Source: Neelides folsomi (Eukaryota; Arthropoda; Collembola; Neelipleona; Neelidae). Taken from it: a stretch of 38,740 bases of DNA. A model generated the notes under the pieces. The model was given only the letters and a program-made list of their open reading frames with translations. It made no database searches and was not told where the DNA came from. The first letter of the stretch is position 1; each line of letters begins with the position of its first letter. Positions 19,941 to 31,400 of this stretch are shown piece after piece. The stretch is from NCBI GenBank assembly GCA_034687125.1, contig JAQGBZ010000502.1:1-38740 (forward strand), read 5' to 3'. The translations under genes were made by a program, and so were the position numbers.

Positions 19941-21694
19941 ATGAGTTCACGTGGGATTGGACGGCAGCAGCCGTCAGTAATTTCTTCCAGTCGATCAAGA
20001 CCTCCAAAGTAAGTTCAAAAACAAATAATTGTAACATATAATTTAATGTTTAATTTATATGTATGCTACAGGCTGCAGAGATTGTGAATTGTGCTTACGT
20101 GTATTTATATTAGAGTATTTAATACTTTACAATATGCCAGATTTTTAATAAATCAATGTATTATAGTGATGGAGGACGACGAGATTATATGCCACGACAC
20201 AGATCAAGATCTCCTTTTTATTCACATGGGTCACAGGCCCAGGGTCAGGGCTCTCATCGACCCTTCACCGACCGCCGTGGGTTTGATGCTCCTGCTCCAA
20301 GAGAAAGAGATGAGAGGCCTGAACGAGATGAGAGGCCCGAACGAGATGAGAGGAAGATTAGGGAAAACTATCACAAACCTCGTGAAGAACCGAGACATCA
20401 ACAGAGAAGGGACAGAAGATCGAGATCGCTCTCTGATTCTCCTAACTCTTATAGGTATGTTTAAAATAAAGTAAAAATATTAATAATATGTCGAATCCAT
20501 TTTCTAAAATTTCATTGTTCGCATAGGAAAGGAGGAAAAGACGTGAAAGATATTGGAAGAACACTAGATGATACATCGTCTAGTTCTGTACCGCGGCTCA
20601 CTTCAGAAGTTCGACCAACAATAATAAGGCGAATTCTTAATCCAGATGAAGTGAGAATTCCAAGACGTGCTGGTGAAGGAGCCAAACCAATTTTTGACAG
20701 GTGAGTTGTTGAATTTCATATCAAGGATTGGAGAAGCTATATGTATTCTTTTAATAATATTCTTTAATATTAAAACAATAATTTACTATACAGAGAGGAA
20801 TTAAAAGAAGCAATTAGTTTCCGTATGAGAGAGAATCATGAAGAAAATCCACGAGGAGAAGAACAAAGAGTTGTAGCAATAATTCGAGAGCCACTTCCTC
20901 CAACTGCATCCTTTTCGGATCTCACATTACCATCAGCACGAAGTCCATCACCACAAGCAGCATCTTTAAATTCACGACTGGGTCATTATCGGAACAAGGT
21001 CACACCACCAAGAGATTCAAGAAGGCGATATGAAGAGTCCCATCAAAGTAGACCTATCGAAAGACACCCCACTTCTCGTTCAACATCTCAAGCTAATGTT
21101 TCTCAACAACGACGACATTCGCCTTCTCCTCCAACAAGAGAAAGTGGTGATAGAAGTGATAGGAGGGATAGAGATCTACGAACAACAATGTCCAGACAAC
21201 TTGATAGACCCATAGAGAGATCATTAGAAAGACCTACGGATAGATCAATTGAAAGACCAACAGATCCATTCTTAGTAAGTTTCCATTTTTTATTCTTGCA
21301 AGGAAAGTAATTTTCATTGATTGTTCATTAGTGGAAAAATTTAATGTAAAAATTAATTAAATGTTAATTCATTTAATTAGAATCGAGTTTCAACCGGCGG
21401 ATTTCGGGGTCGGGGTGGTTTCAACCGTGGGAGTCGACGGCCTTCTACATTTCGTGGCGGCTTCTCCTCTCGAGGCTCCTATCGAGGTAGGCGGACCTAA
21501 CAGAACCTCGTATTCAATTCAACTCCTGGACACGAGGTGCTTAATTTCTTAATATTCACCTGTAGATGCATTTTCCGTTCGATTAATCCTTGTTTAATAA
21601 TGGATTATTTTTAGGGCGTGATCGGTCCCCAGGATGTTGGAAACACGACATGTACGAAACTGGTGAAGCTCGAGACGAGCCGAAACTTGAATGA
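19941..21694 (+). CDS. RS- and RGG-rich nuclear-type protein, THRAP3/BCLAF1-like end
   Basis: Exons 19941-20008, 20167-20454, 20527-20700, 20794-21274, 21381-21486 and 21615-21694 give 398 residues. The protein is rich in Arg-Ser, Arg-Glu and Arg-Asp (RHRSRSPFYSHG, RRDRRSRSLSDSP). It has tandem ERDERP units and RPIER/RPTDRS units. A conserved-looking segment reads GAKPIFDREELKEAISF near residue 175. An RGG region follows (GGFRGRGGFNRGSRR, FRGGFSSRGSYRGRDRSPG), and the end is CWKHDMYETGE. An RGG stretch followed by SP-x-W-x-HD-x-Y/F-x-G resembles the C-terminal part of THRAP3/BCLAF1 proteins, which act in mRNA processing and stability. That assignment is moderate; a generic SR-related splicing factor is the alternative. 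Confidence 0.75.
20303..20353 (+). repeat. 18-bp tandem repeat encoding ERDERP
   Basis: Nearly three copies of an 18-base unit (about GAACGAGATGAGAGGCCC) inside exon 2 of the RS/RGG gene. The copies differ at only a few positions, so they are probably recent in-frame duplications. Confidence 0.8.
21196..21270 (+). repeat. In-frame repeat encoding RPIERSLERPTDRSIERP
   Basis: Alternating Arg-Pro-Ile-Glu-Arg and Arg-Pro-Thr-Asp units near the end of exon 4. Degenerate at DNA level, about 24 bases per unit. Confidence 0.6.
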
Positions 21695-22932
21695 ATTCAC
21701 ATTTTCCTATTAGCATTTTCTGAAATTTCTTGCTAACGCTTCTCAATTTGACTTCCCATTTTGTACCTTAATTATTCTTAAGGTATGTTACTGATATAAT
21801 TACTATTTGTGTTTTCATTTGCTTAAAGTAAGTTTCATTAGTCAATTTAATTTTTTAATGAATTCATTTTATTAGTAAATTATATATATGAATTACGATA
21901 TTCGTTTTCATACAACTAAATATATCCTTACATAAACGTAAAATAATTTACTTAAAATATGTGTGTAGTTTGTATGTAAATATTCTACATATTATAATAT
22001 CTATCGAAGAATCCCGACTAGAAGTTTTGCTTTTCATAGTAGACTAAATTTTATAAGTTAACTTTCAATGACATTACATAGTTTAAATAAATATCTAAAA
22101 AGATTTATTATTGACGTGGTTGTGTTTTTAATATGTTTTATCCATATTCATTTAAATTCATTTCTATTAATATCGATATTGAAACGTTGTTACATTATAT
22201 TATAACTAAAAGTAATTTAATTTAGTAAGTATAATTTTTTGTATTTGTAATAAATAATGTAATAAATATTAGATTATATTTAATCTGGTGAAAATAAGAT
22301 TACTTTTTTTATCAAAAGTATATCCTGTAAAAAATTAAAAATAAACGCTATGTAGAAATAGCTTATAAATATTTACTTGTTAGTTCATAAATTAAATAGA
22401 ATTAATTTTTAGTGTAATACGTGTAATAGGTAGTAAGGTTTGAATAAACATTGTTGATAATAAAATCTATATTTTATTTTAATTAGTATTAATTAAAAAA
22501 TACTTGCAATTTATATACTATTCATATGAAGGCTATGAAAGTGATTCTTTAAAATACAAAATATCTTACATATTTTAAATGACTTTCTGACTTAAGTTTT
22601 CAAAGGACCACGGTTTGTTCATTTGACCATTGGGTAAATTACATCAATATACTATTCCTTAAAGATAAGAAGCATACATACACATATTACCTATATTATG
22701 TTGTTAGATACAATATAGGGAAAGGTTTGGGTTCAAACTTTGTTTTGGATACAGGAACTCGTTGCTCTCACCGACTTTCCTTCATTTATCAACTTTGGTA
22801 TAAGGCTGGGCTAGGACTGGGACTGAAATTGACTAGAATAACTTGTTCATATTCCTTAATGTTTACATGTATTGATTTTTAGACCAACAATTAGTTATAT
22901 TTATATTATTAACCAAGATTTTTGAGTTGAAG
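21695..22932. other. AT-rich intergenic region
   Basis: About 1.2 kb without a supported exon. It contains several AATAAA hexamers (first at 22086-22091) that could end the RS/RGG transcript, and then the upstream region of IFT57. Nothing else recognised. Confidence 0.5.
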
Positions 22933-25169
22933 ATGGAAGTTGAGGAAGATGGAATTCCAGGTAAGAATCTCTAACGGATAAGATAAGACAAAGAGTGGAT
23001 AACACAAAAATGTTCAGTTACTTTTTAAAATCATACTAAAACTTATAGGAGAGGTGCACAAGAGCTTTGAAAAGATGGAAAATGTGTACGATAAACTTTA
23101 TCTTCTCAATTACGAAGAAGAGTTCGTAAAGAAAACGCGGATTCAGCACATTCATAGGCTTTATTTCATTTCTCCTACCAATCCCGGAGAACAATTTTAC
23201 AATTTCGTATCTCATGCAGCATGGCTCATTAAAAAATGTGGGAAGAACATTGATATGCCCGAAGAATCTGATGATCCCAATAGGCTCATCTCTTCAATTC
23301 AAGAACATATCAAAGCATTGGTAAAGTGTGATTAAAACCAATTACATAATACAAAAATTCTTTAATAGAGAAAAATATAAAATTGAATAACATTATACAA
23401 ATTATTAAATAGGGTGGCGATGTCGATTTTGTTCCTTCAAAAGTTAAATCCGGTTGTGGTCCAGAAATAGTCAATATATTGGAGTTTCTAACAGACAAAG
23501 CAATTTCTGTGTCAAAAATTCAATACGAGCAGTAAAAATATCTTTTTGGATCCTTATAATTTATTACATTTTATTAAAGACAATCTATTACATCTTTATT
23601 TCTGAAATGACGTTAATGAATACTTATGCTTAATGGTAACATTTTTTACTTTTTTACACAGGCCTGTATTTAAGCAAGATGAAGAAGCAGATGAAGAAAA
23701 CGGGGAGGAAGAACAGGAAGTGAATCTGGATCGAATTGAAGAGGATATGGATAATTTTTATAGCAGTGAAGAAGATGAAAATGACGGTTGGATTCAAGCT
23801 CCACCGGAAATCTCAGCTCCTAAAGTACATTTTGTCAAGCCAAATTAACTCTTTAATTTCCCATTTAGTACGGACGTTTACCTTTAAAGTTTTGATTGTA
23901 AAATCATATGAAATATAAAAAGATTAGAGGTTGATTTCAGATTGAGCAGAAGATGCTTCCTCCTGATACAGACGCGGAACAGTGGAGGTTGGAAGTGGAA
24001 CGCGTTCTGCCCCAATTGAAGATCACAGTCAAACAAGGTGGGATTTGTATCTTTCGATTCCTTCGCATTAACCAGCCTTTTTTCCTTTATTTACACCTAG
24101 TTTCATTTTAATATCGTAATATTATGTATTTATTATGAGAATTTCCTCCATCTCCCACACTCTCATTCCCTTACGCAATGAATCCCCGTTCCCGTTTGGC
24201 TCATAAACTAAATGCACACTTCACACACACAATAAATCTCATCACATCTCAATCGACTTCTCCATGCATAGAGAGAACATTGAAGTATTAATTATAATTA
24301 CATCATGTACATAGTTCGCAGAGTAAATTGAGCAGCTCCTTAAATATAAAAATCATTTCATCTTTTGCATATCTGAAAACATCCCACGCGTGCCTTTGTT
24401 CTCATTCTCCATTATTCAAATCTCTAATTAGATCACCACTACTTTACTACTTTATTAGTTAACTGTAATTGCAATGGTTTTAATTACCAAGATGGTCAAT
24501 TTATTCAGATGGTCAAGACTGGCGTTGGCGGCAGGAACAAATGAAGACATTTGTAAATGGAATCACCCACGTGTTAGAGGAAATGAATGGTCCATTGGAG
24601 AGGATGAGTTCAGAAGCGACGGCATTAACAGAAAGAGTTTCAACCAGAGAGAAATTTCTTAATGAGAAATTCGAAGCTCAACTTACAGAATTAAGAGGAA
24701 TTCAAGTAAACAACATAATGTGTATAACTAGCCTGATGTTAATGTTATGAATTAATATTTTGAAAATATTTTAATAATCATAAATATGAAATTGATTGGA
24801 ATATTGGTCAACTTATAGAAAGAACTTCAAGATGCGAAAGAGAAGCAGAAAGAATTAAGCAACGTCGTAGGAGCTCGGAATAAAGAACTCGCACAATTGA
24901 ACGAACAAGTTGAAGCAACAAGGCGACAATTGGAAGACCGCGGATCTCTTATGGCCGATGGAGGTTTAATCATAAAGTCATTTATTTTGATTGTTCATTA
25001 ACTTAAATTGACAATTTCAGCTCCTGTCGTGGCTGCTAAGAAAGCCATCAATAACTTGAAACGAGAACTTGGTGAAATGGAAATTGAAATTGGTGTTATG
25101 GAACATTCCATCTTGAGATCTCTCCTCCAAGAGCAATCAATATTAAGAGACAAATCACAAAATTTATAA
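22933..25169 (+). CDS. IFT57: Intraflagellar transport protein 57 (IFT-B subunit)
   Basis: Eight exons: 22933-22960, 23049-23320, 23413-23531, 23662-23824, 23941-24037, 24509-24705, 24819-24963, 25021-25169; total 389 residues. The N-terminal half matches the IFT57 CH-like domain (YDKLYLLNYEEEFVKK, TNPGEQFYNFVSHAAWLI, VDFVPSKVKSGCG). An acidic linker (about 145-195) precedes a coiled coil. QDWRWRQEQMKTFVNGI, TREKFLNEKFEAQL and the end AAKKAINNLKRELGEMEIE are family landmarks. IFT57 is a peripheral IFT-B protein needed for cilium assembly; with CFAP73 in this window it points to an animal that makes cilia or flagella. Intron 5 is the largest at 471 bp. AATAAA follows at 25219-25224. It converges with NUDC. 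Confidence 0.93.
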
Positions 25170-25218
25170 CTTTTAATTATTTTATTTCCATTTAATTTTC
25201 CATCTTTATGTGCTTGAA

Positions 25219-25224
25219 AATAAA
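25219..25224 (+). terminator. Poly(A) signal AATAAA of IFT57
   Basis: Canonical hexamer 50 bases after the IFT57 stop. A minus-strand AATAAA at 25304-25309 would serve NUDC, so the two 3' ends nearly abut. Confidence 0.6.
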
Positions 25225-25458
25225 CATAATGAATTTAATATCCCCTCAATTTGCACAATAGTGAATATTTTACTATAGGTAGCTTTGATGTATCTCAAAT
25301 TACTTTATTTAAAAAAACAATAAAAGGTTATTTGCAATTCATTGTGAAGATTTAAATTGCAGAATAATCGCTATTTGTCTTTATACAAAGTAAAGGATAA
25401 TAAATGGAATAAGAGTAAAGATATTTTTTAGCAAGTGTTGAGTGAATGATAAATAAAG

Positions 25459-28400
25459 TTACGAGAACTTGCATTTGGAGAAATCCATTTCAGGATGGGA
25501 TTCCATGAACTTCTTGAGCATATCTTCCTTCTTTTGTTCATCCGACGTTGGTTTCCCCATCTCCTTCTGTCTCTGATCATACATCATTTTTTCAACCATC
25601 GAACGGGTTTCTCCGTCCAAGTCTGAGAGCTTCGAAGGTTCTGGATTCACTTTTCTCGTGTTGACCTCAGGGTCAGTCGTCACAATTCGGCTCCACCATT
25701 CCATCTTATTCACCTTCTCAAGTGAGAGAACGATGGTTTTCTTATTCTCAAGAGTCCAGGTGCATTCCTCCAGTTTCACTTCATTGTACAAATCCCCGTC
25801 AATGATCGGCTCGGCGTTTTTGAGCCCAACTTTCAAATGTTTCTTCTTGATCTCCACAATCACATCAGAGGACTTCAAGTTGAGTCCAGTTGGAATGCGG
25901 AGCTAAAAGTAAATGAAAACATATCCATAATACATTTCTTTCAATTGCACAATCTTGTATCAAATTATAATTGGACTCCATCGTGCATCATAAATCATTA
26001 TCATTTCCCTTTCATCCTCACAAACTCTCCATTAAGGAATTCCCATAATCTCTTTAAATAAGAACATAATTTGACGAAATTTATATACCTCGTGTACAAG
26101 TTTTAACTTTACATCTCTATAATTTAGATATTCTCGTCATTGTCGTCATTCTTCAGAAACATATATCTTTAGATGATAAACTAAGAATAGCCATAAGCAT
26201 TTAAGAATCTTTATATGAAACCAAATCGCGCAAACATTTTACGTAATCAAAAATTCTCCTAACTCACAACAATAGAAAACCAGTGAAATGAACAATGTAA
26301 AAAACCATCAAAAAATTGAAGTCATAAATGGCAAAACGAGGGTTTATAATCCAACAACTAAACAAGGTTTGTATTGAATTATAGTGTAGAGAAATGTGCC
26401 ACTATGTTCAACATCCTAATTGTTAGCAAATAACAATAATTAAAAACCTCGGAAATCTCTTCACGGAGATTCAATGAAATCATCTTCGCAATTCGAAAGA
26501 GTTCTTAGAAAAATCCAAAGTGGTTTCATTGTTCGCTCAAGTCCATAGTGCAATAGCTCATTCACAATCAGTCAGGTGACCAATGGCCAATTCTTGGATG
26601 AGCATAATGGATTTTATGATATTATGAGCAAGCAGAGGAAGAGCGTAAAATGGGATTTCCTACGGATTATAAATGATATCCTTCAGCTGACCATGTTGAG
26701 CACTCAACTCATTATATTACTCAAAAGGAACTTAATGTTTATTGGTATGTTTATTAATACACATGAAAGTAATTTAAGCAAACGTGATATTTGTAAATAC
26801 ATTATTAATCCACCATTTGTAAACTCATTGTCAATTAGAAATTTTCAAAAATATCCTTACTTTATTGTTAGAGAGAAATCTCCATCTCTCTCATATTTTA
26901 TCGAATCCTCTTCAGATTCAATGCAAGATCTCAATTTGCAATAATAGGCACATTGGCATCATATTATATATTCCATTGGCGCGTATTCTTTGCCAACATA
27001 TCTAATGAATCATTTAAAAAATCCCATGTATCCTTCGAATCAATTTTAAAACTTCCTCGAGTTTCATTCACAATTGGTATAAAAGACCCCTATGTCGTTC
27101 ATCCACTATATAATTAGAGTGTCCTTATGAGTTATTAGTTGATTAGCTTCGTAGATGAGTTATTATTTGGGCCATGTTCAATTGAATTGGACTTGATTGT
27201 AAATGAAAATGAAAGTGTTGGAAATTCGGCTCATAATTGATGACACCCCTCATTCCCCATTGTTAGTTAATAAGTAATAAGCTTCAGATCTCCGCAATGT
27301 ACGACTTCACAATGTTTCTAATCACTTGATGTCCTCATGAAATAAAACCATTGATTCTCGCAGGCAATTCAAATCCCCATTATTACAACTTGAGTATTTA
27401 TTCCACCTCGAAGCTTACAACCATTCACAAATCCACAGTACCTTCAAAGGTAGGTTTCAACGAAGAGAAATAAATAAATACTAATAGGATATGTGTAATT
27501 CCTTATCTATGAGAGAAGCTCTTTGACTCTTGTAGGAAAACAAGAAGCTCATTTAACCCATCGACTCTCATTATGGCAAAAACAATTGTTAATTCCAGTT
27601 AACATCCTCCTTCTCAACAATTTAAATCTTCATTCAAATGAAATGTGTCAAGTGAAAGAGGTAAAACATTTTTTAATTCATCCAACAATATAAAAAAATA
27701 ATCTTCCGCTTAGCAATTGAATCCAACGCCGTCATTAAGCCTCGATCCATTTGGCAAGAGATTAAATTTACAAATCTCAATTCTAATTTATTCATTTAAC
27801 ATCCGTGGCAGACTTAAAAAAATGAGTAATTGAGAGACGTTTTTCCCCCCTCGCCCACCAGAAACAAAGTTGAGAAAGATCCATTTCCAAAGTGAGACTT
27901 GGGACATCGAGACGAGGGTGAAGAGCAAGAGAATGACAAAACTTAACATGTTTCCTATGCACCGCTCAACAACCTCCACCAACACCACAACTAATGAGCT
28001 GCGGGCTGAGTTGACGATGTTCAAAAGCCCACAATGAGAATGGCGCATAAAATGTGCATTGAAGTCAAACGAAGGTAATTAACTCATATTGGGTCACCAT
28101 CACATTCTCTGTCTCCCAACAGGCTTCCTCTCTTCAAAATTCAAGGTGTCGAAAGGGCCAAAGTCAATCTCAATGAACTCACTACGAACTCTTTTTCATC
28201 ATCTTCCTCTACACACCATTACACATGGGGATATAATGCTCTATATGAATATTATGATCATCATCCCTTGCCCAATAACTCCCTACAAGGTTCAAAGATC
28301 TCACATCTAAACAATTGTGAACACTCTCGTTCTTCAACTATTCGATCTTCAACGTCTGTTCAAAAGCTGTTCGACGACTCGATAACAACAGAAGCCACCT

Positions 28401-31400
28401 TCAACGCATTTCGCCAATTAATCTTCGCATGACATGAGAACCGTCCCGTAAAAAATGACGTCTCAAACTTTATTTTTTAACCTTTCATGTTTATGGATTT
28501 CAACAAAGTGGTTGACAACAAGTTGGGACATGTCACGTATGAATTTAATATGATACATAGATATTACACATGTTCTCTCTCAACTCAACAACTCAACCAT
28601 TTTCTATTATTAATGTGATAAGATATTGAGGAAATAAATGGAACTTAAAAATTCTCTCCTTTTGCCAATGAATTTTGCCAATAAATTTTGCCAATAAATT
28701 TTGTCAAGAATGATGACACAGAAAGAGACACATTATTAAAAGAAAAGTAAATTGCATATCTTAATATGTAAATGAACTGAAATCATATCTCAATTGGACG
28801 GTATGAAGATCCGGTGGCGATGATTCCATTATCCACATCAGCTCATTTACACACAATTTACAAAATCTAACAAATAATGAGAGAGGTAATCGGAGGTGTA
28901 ATAGGCTAATAGGCATAAGGTAATCACGACTTTCCTCCAACTTCTTATAATTTCCATTTCTTCTGCCAACCGATCGACTTTACAACTTCCACTCATGCAT
29001 TGGAATGTTAGACACATGGGAAGGCGTACATGCCAATCTACATAATGATATTTATTTACTCATCCATCTCCACTCACCTGTCAAAGTTAAGTAATGCAAT
29101 TGCAGGCATTCGATTAGAATTTTTCCTATTTCTTCAAAACGTGTCGAGTGACAACAGGTCTAATATCTGCATAACTAATTGAAAACTGAGCGATAATGAC
29201 TCTTGATCACATCTCACATATTTACACTTTAAATTTAATAGATTCCACAATTCCCGTTACACTTCCCTCGCTCCAGTGCAAGTTAAGCAAATACCTAAAC
29301 AAATGATGAAGTAAATACACATCTTCTTGGTTCACGTCTTCCAGAAGCTTCCCAAGTCAAACTCAAATATTCATAAATCAACAAACGCATAAGAGATAAG
29401 TTATAGGTTATTGAAAAGGTAAAAGTTTATAAGGGACGGTATTGATAACAAAAGGAGCCTTCCGGCGCAACCTTGACCCTCACAGGGCTCACATAAGGAC
29501 TTAAAGGAAACGCACACACCAGACCTTTATTCATTTCCTCGTGAACTACATTCCAACCTACAAGGTGAATTCCACATCACCACACATTTCCCATATTATT
29601 AAAATATGATTATTATTCCTTCAAAGTGGCGTTTATTAACAACCTTTTTGTTTATTCAAATATCCTTATTTGTGTTTGTGTGTGAGTTTGGCTGTTATGA
29701 AAATCACGAAATTCTTAGAAATTGAAGTGATCAAACATTCACAGTTAGAGGTTCGACAATCAAATTGTTCATCTCTTAGAGATGTGGTGGGCAAGGGAGT
29801 CAAAATAGTTGGCCACCCTCTTGAGCCTTGACTGCGACTTCCCCCTCATCTTCACCGCTCCATCGGCTGAAGTCCCTCTTTTAAATCATTCTCATCTCTG
29901 TGGAGGAACCGGCTTGAACAGATTTCTCTCTCACAGAGAGCCCATCCTTATAATCACATCCCTCATCGACTCTCGATATATTCCTTCCACTTTCTAAAAG
30001 TGATCTCCTGCCCATATACGAATTCCCAAGTAGGAAACCATTGGGGCAAATCAAACCGATTTGTCCCATAAATCCGTTAAATTCACTGCTCCTCTCCGAG
30101 CTCAGAATCTTCTCTTTGAAGTGATTCCTTTTATATTCAATCAAAGACTGTGGGGAAATTTGTGAATAGAAGAACCGGTAAGGAAAAGAAGAATTCAATA
30201 GCCATTTCATTTTAACGGGACACCGTGTGAATTGAGTCAGGAGAGTCAAAACGCCAAAACGTGTCACTCGATTGTCACAATGGGAGATTCTACCTTCAGG
30301 GATCAATTGGTAAAAAAATTTCATTTTAAAAAAAAAACTTATTATAAATGCCAAAAGTTCTTGCAGTCGAATTTTGTTCAATTTTTATTAAAAAATGGTA
30401 ATTAGTAATTGCAATACGTCAAAAATTGAAACATTTAAAAATTCGCCAAAAATCAATGTTTCTAATATTATGTCAGTAATCCTATCAGTATATCTATGCA
30501 AAAGTATGTAAATGTAAAATATTTAATTTGAATATTAGCCAAACAATTCAAAGACAAAGATAATCCATTTATGAAGGTAACTCAATACCCAACTAGTGGA
30601 CATTTTTAGCTCAACTCAATTTAGAAGTAAAAGGGAAAAAAATTAAATGCATTCTTTCACAATTCACCCTCCGGCTCATAGTAAAAAAGGCGATGGCGAG
30701 AAGATTACAATTTAAGAGATAACACAACATTACTCATTCGCTCCTGTTAAAGGAAAATGAGGAAAAAAGTGAAAAAAATACAATTAGGAAAATCGACTGC
30801 TCTTGTTTAAATCTTTTAATATAAATTCGGCTTAGCTCTCAAACAACTTTCGCATATCATAAACAAAAGATTCATAAAAATCTTTAATTTTCATTTTATA
30901 ATATTACAATATAACTATGAATTGCTTATTAAAATGAAAGTGCACGAGAGTGTATTAAAAGATTAATACCATATACAGTGAGCTTAAGGGCGTATAGAAA
31001 AGATCTTCATTATAACTCATACGGAGACGCAGACAAATGAGTACAAAGAGTGCAAAGAGCATTATGAGTTTTATATGAGAATTCGGCTTATTAAGTAATT
31101 TCTTGGAGCAAGTAATAATAAAATAGCTTTCATACCTTTTTCAACTCATTCAATCCTCATATAATAAAAAATAAAATGGTTAAACTTCTTCATAATCATT
31201 TTTCGTTAGAATGGAATTAAGAAAAAAAGGCTTATTAAATTGAATTCTTGAGGTCTTTAGCACCTTAATAAGCCACCCATTAAAGACTTTTCTTTAAATG
31301 CATTACATTCCTATTTGGTGCCTAGGTGGTTTATTGTGGCTCTTATTTAAAGGTTAAAACTCAAATTGAAAAGAGAGGCGGAACATATAAAGCTAGAAAC

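Noticed and set aside
26576..26944. 122-codon frame in the NUDC intron
   Set aside because: It needs a GTG start, which is not expected in an animal nuclear gene, and has no splice context.
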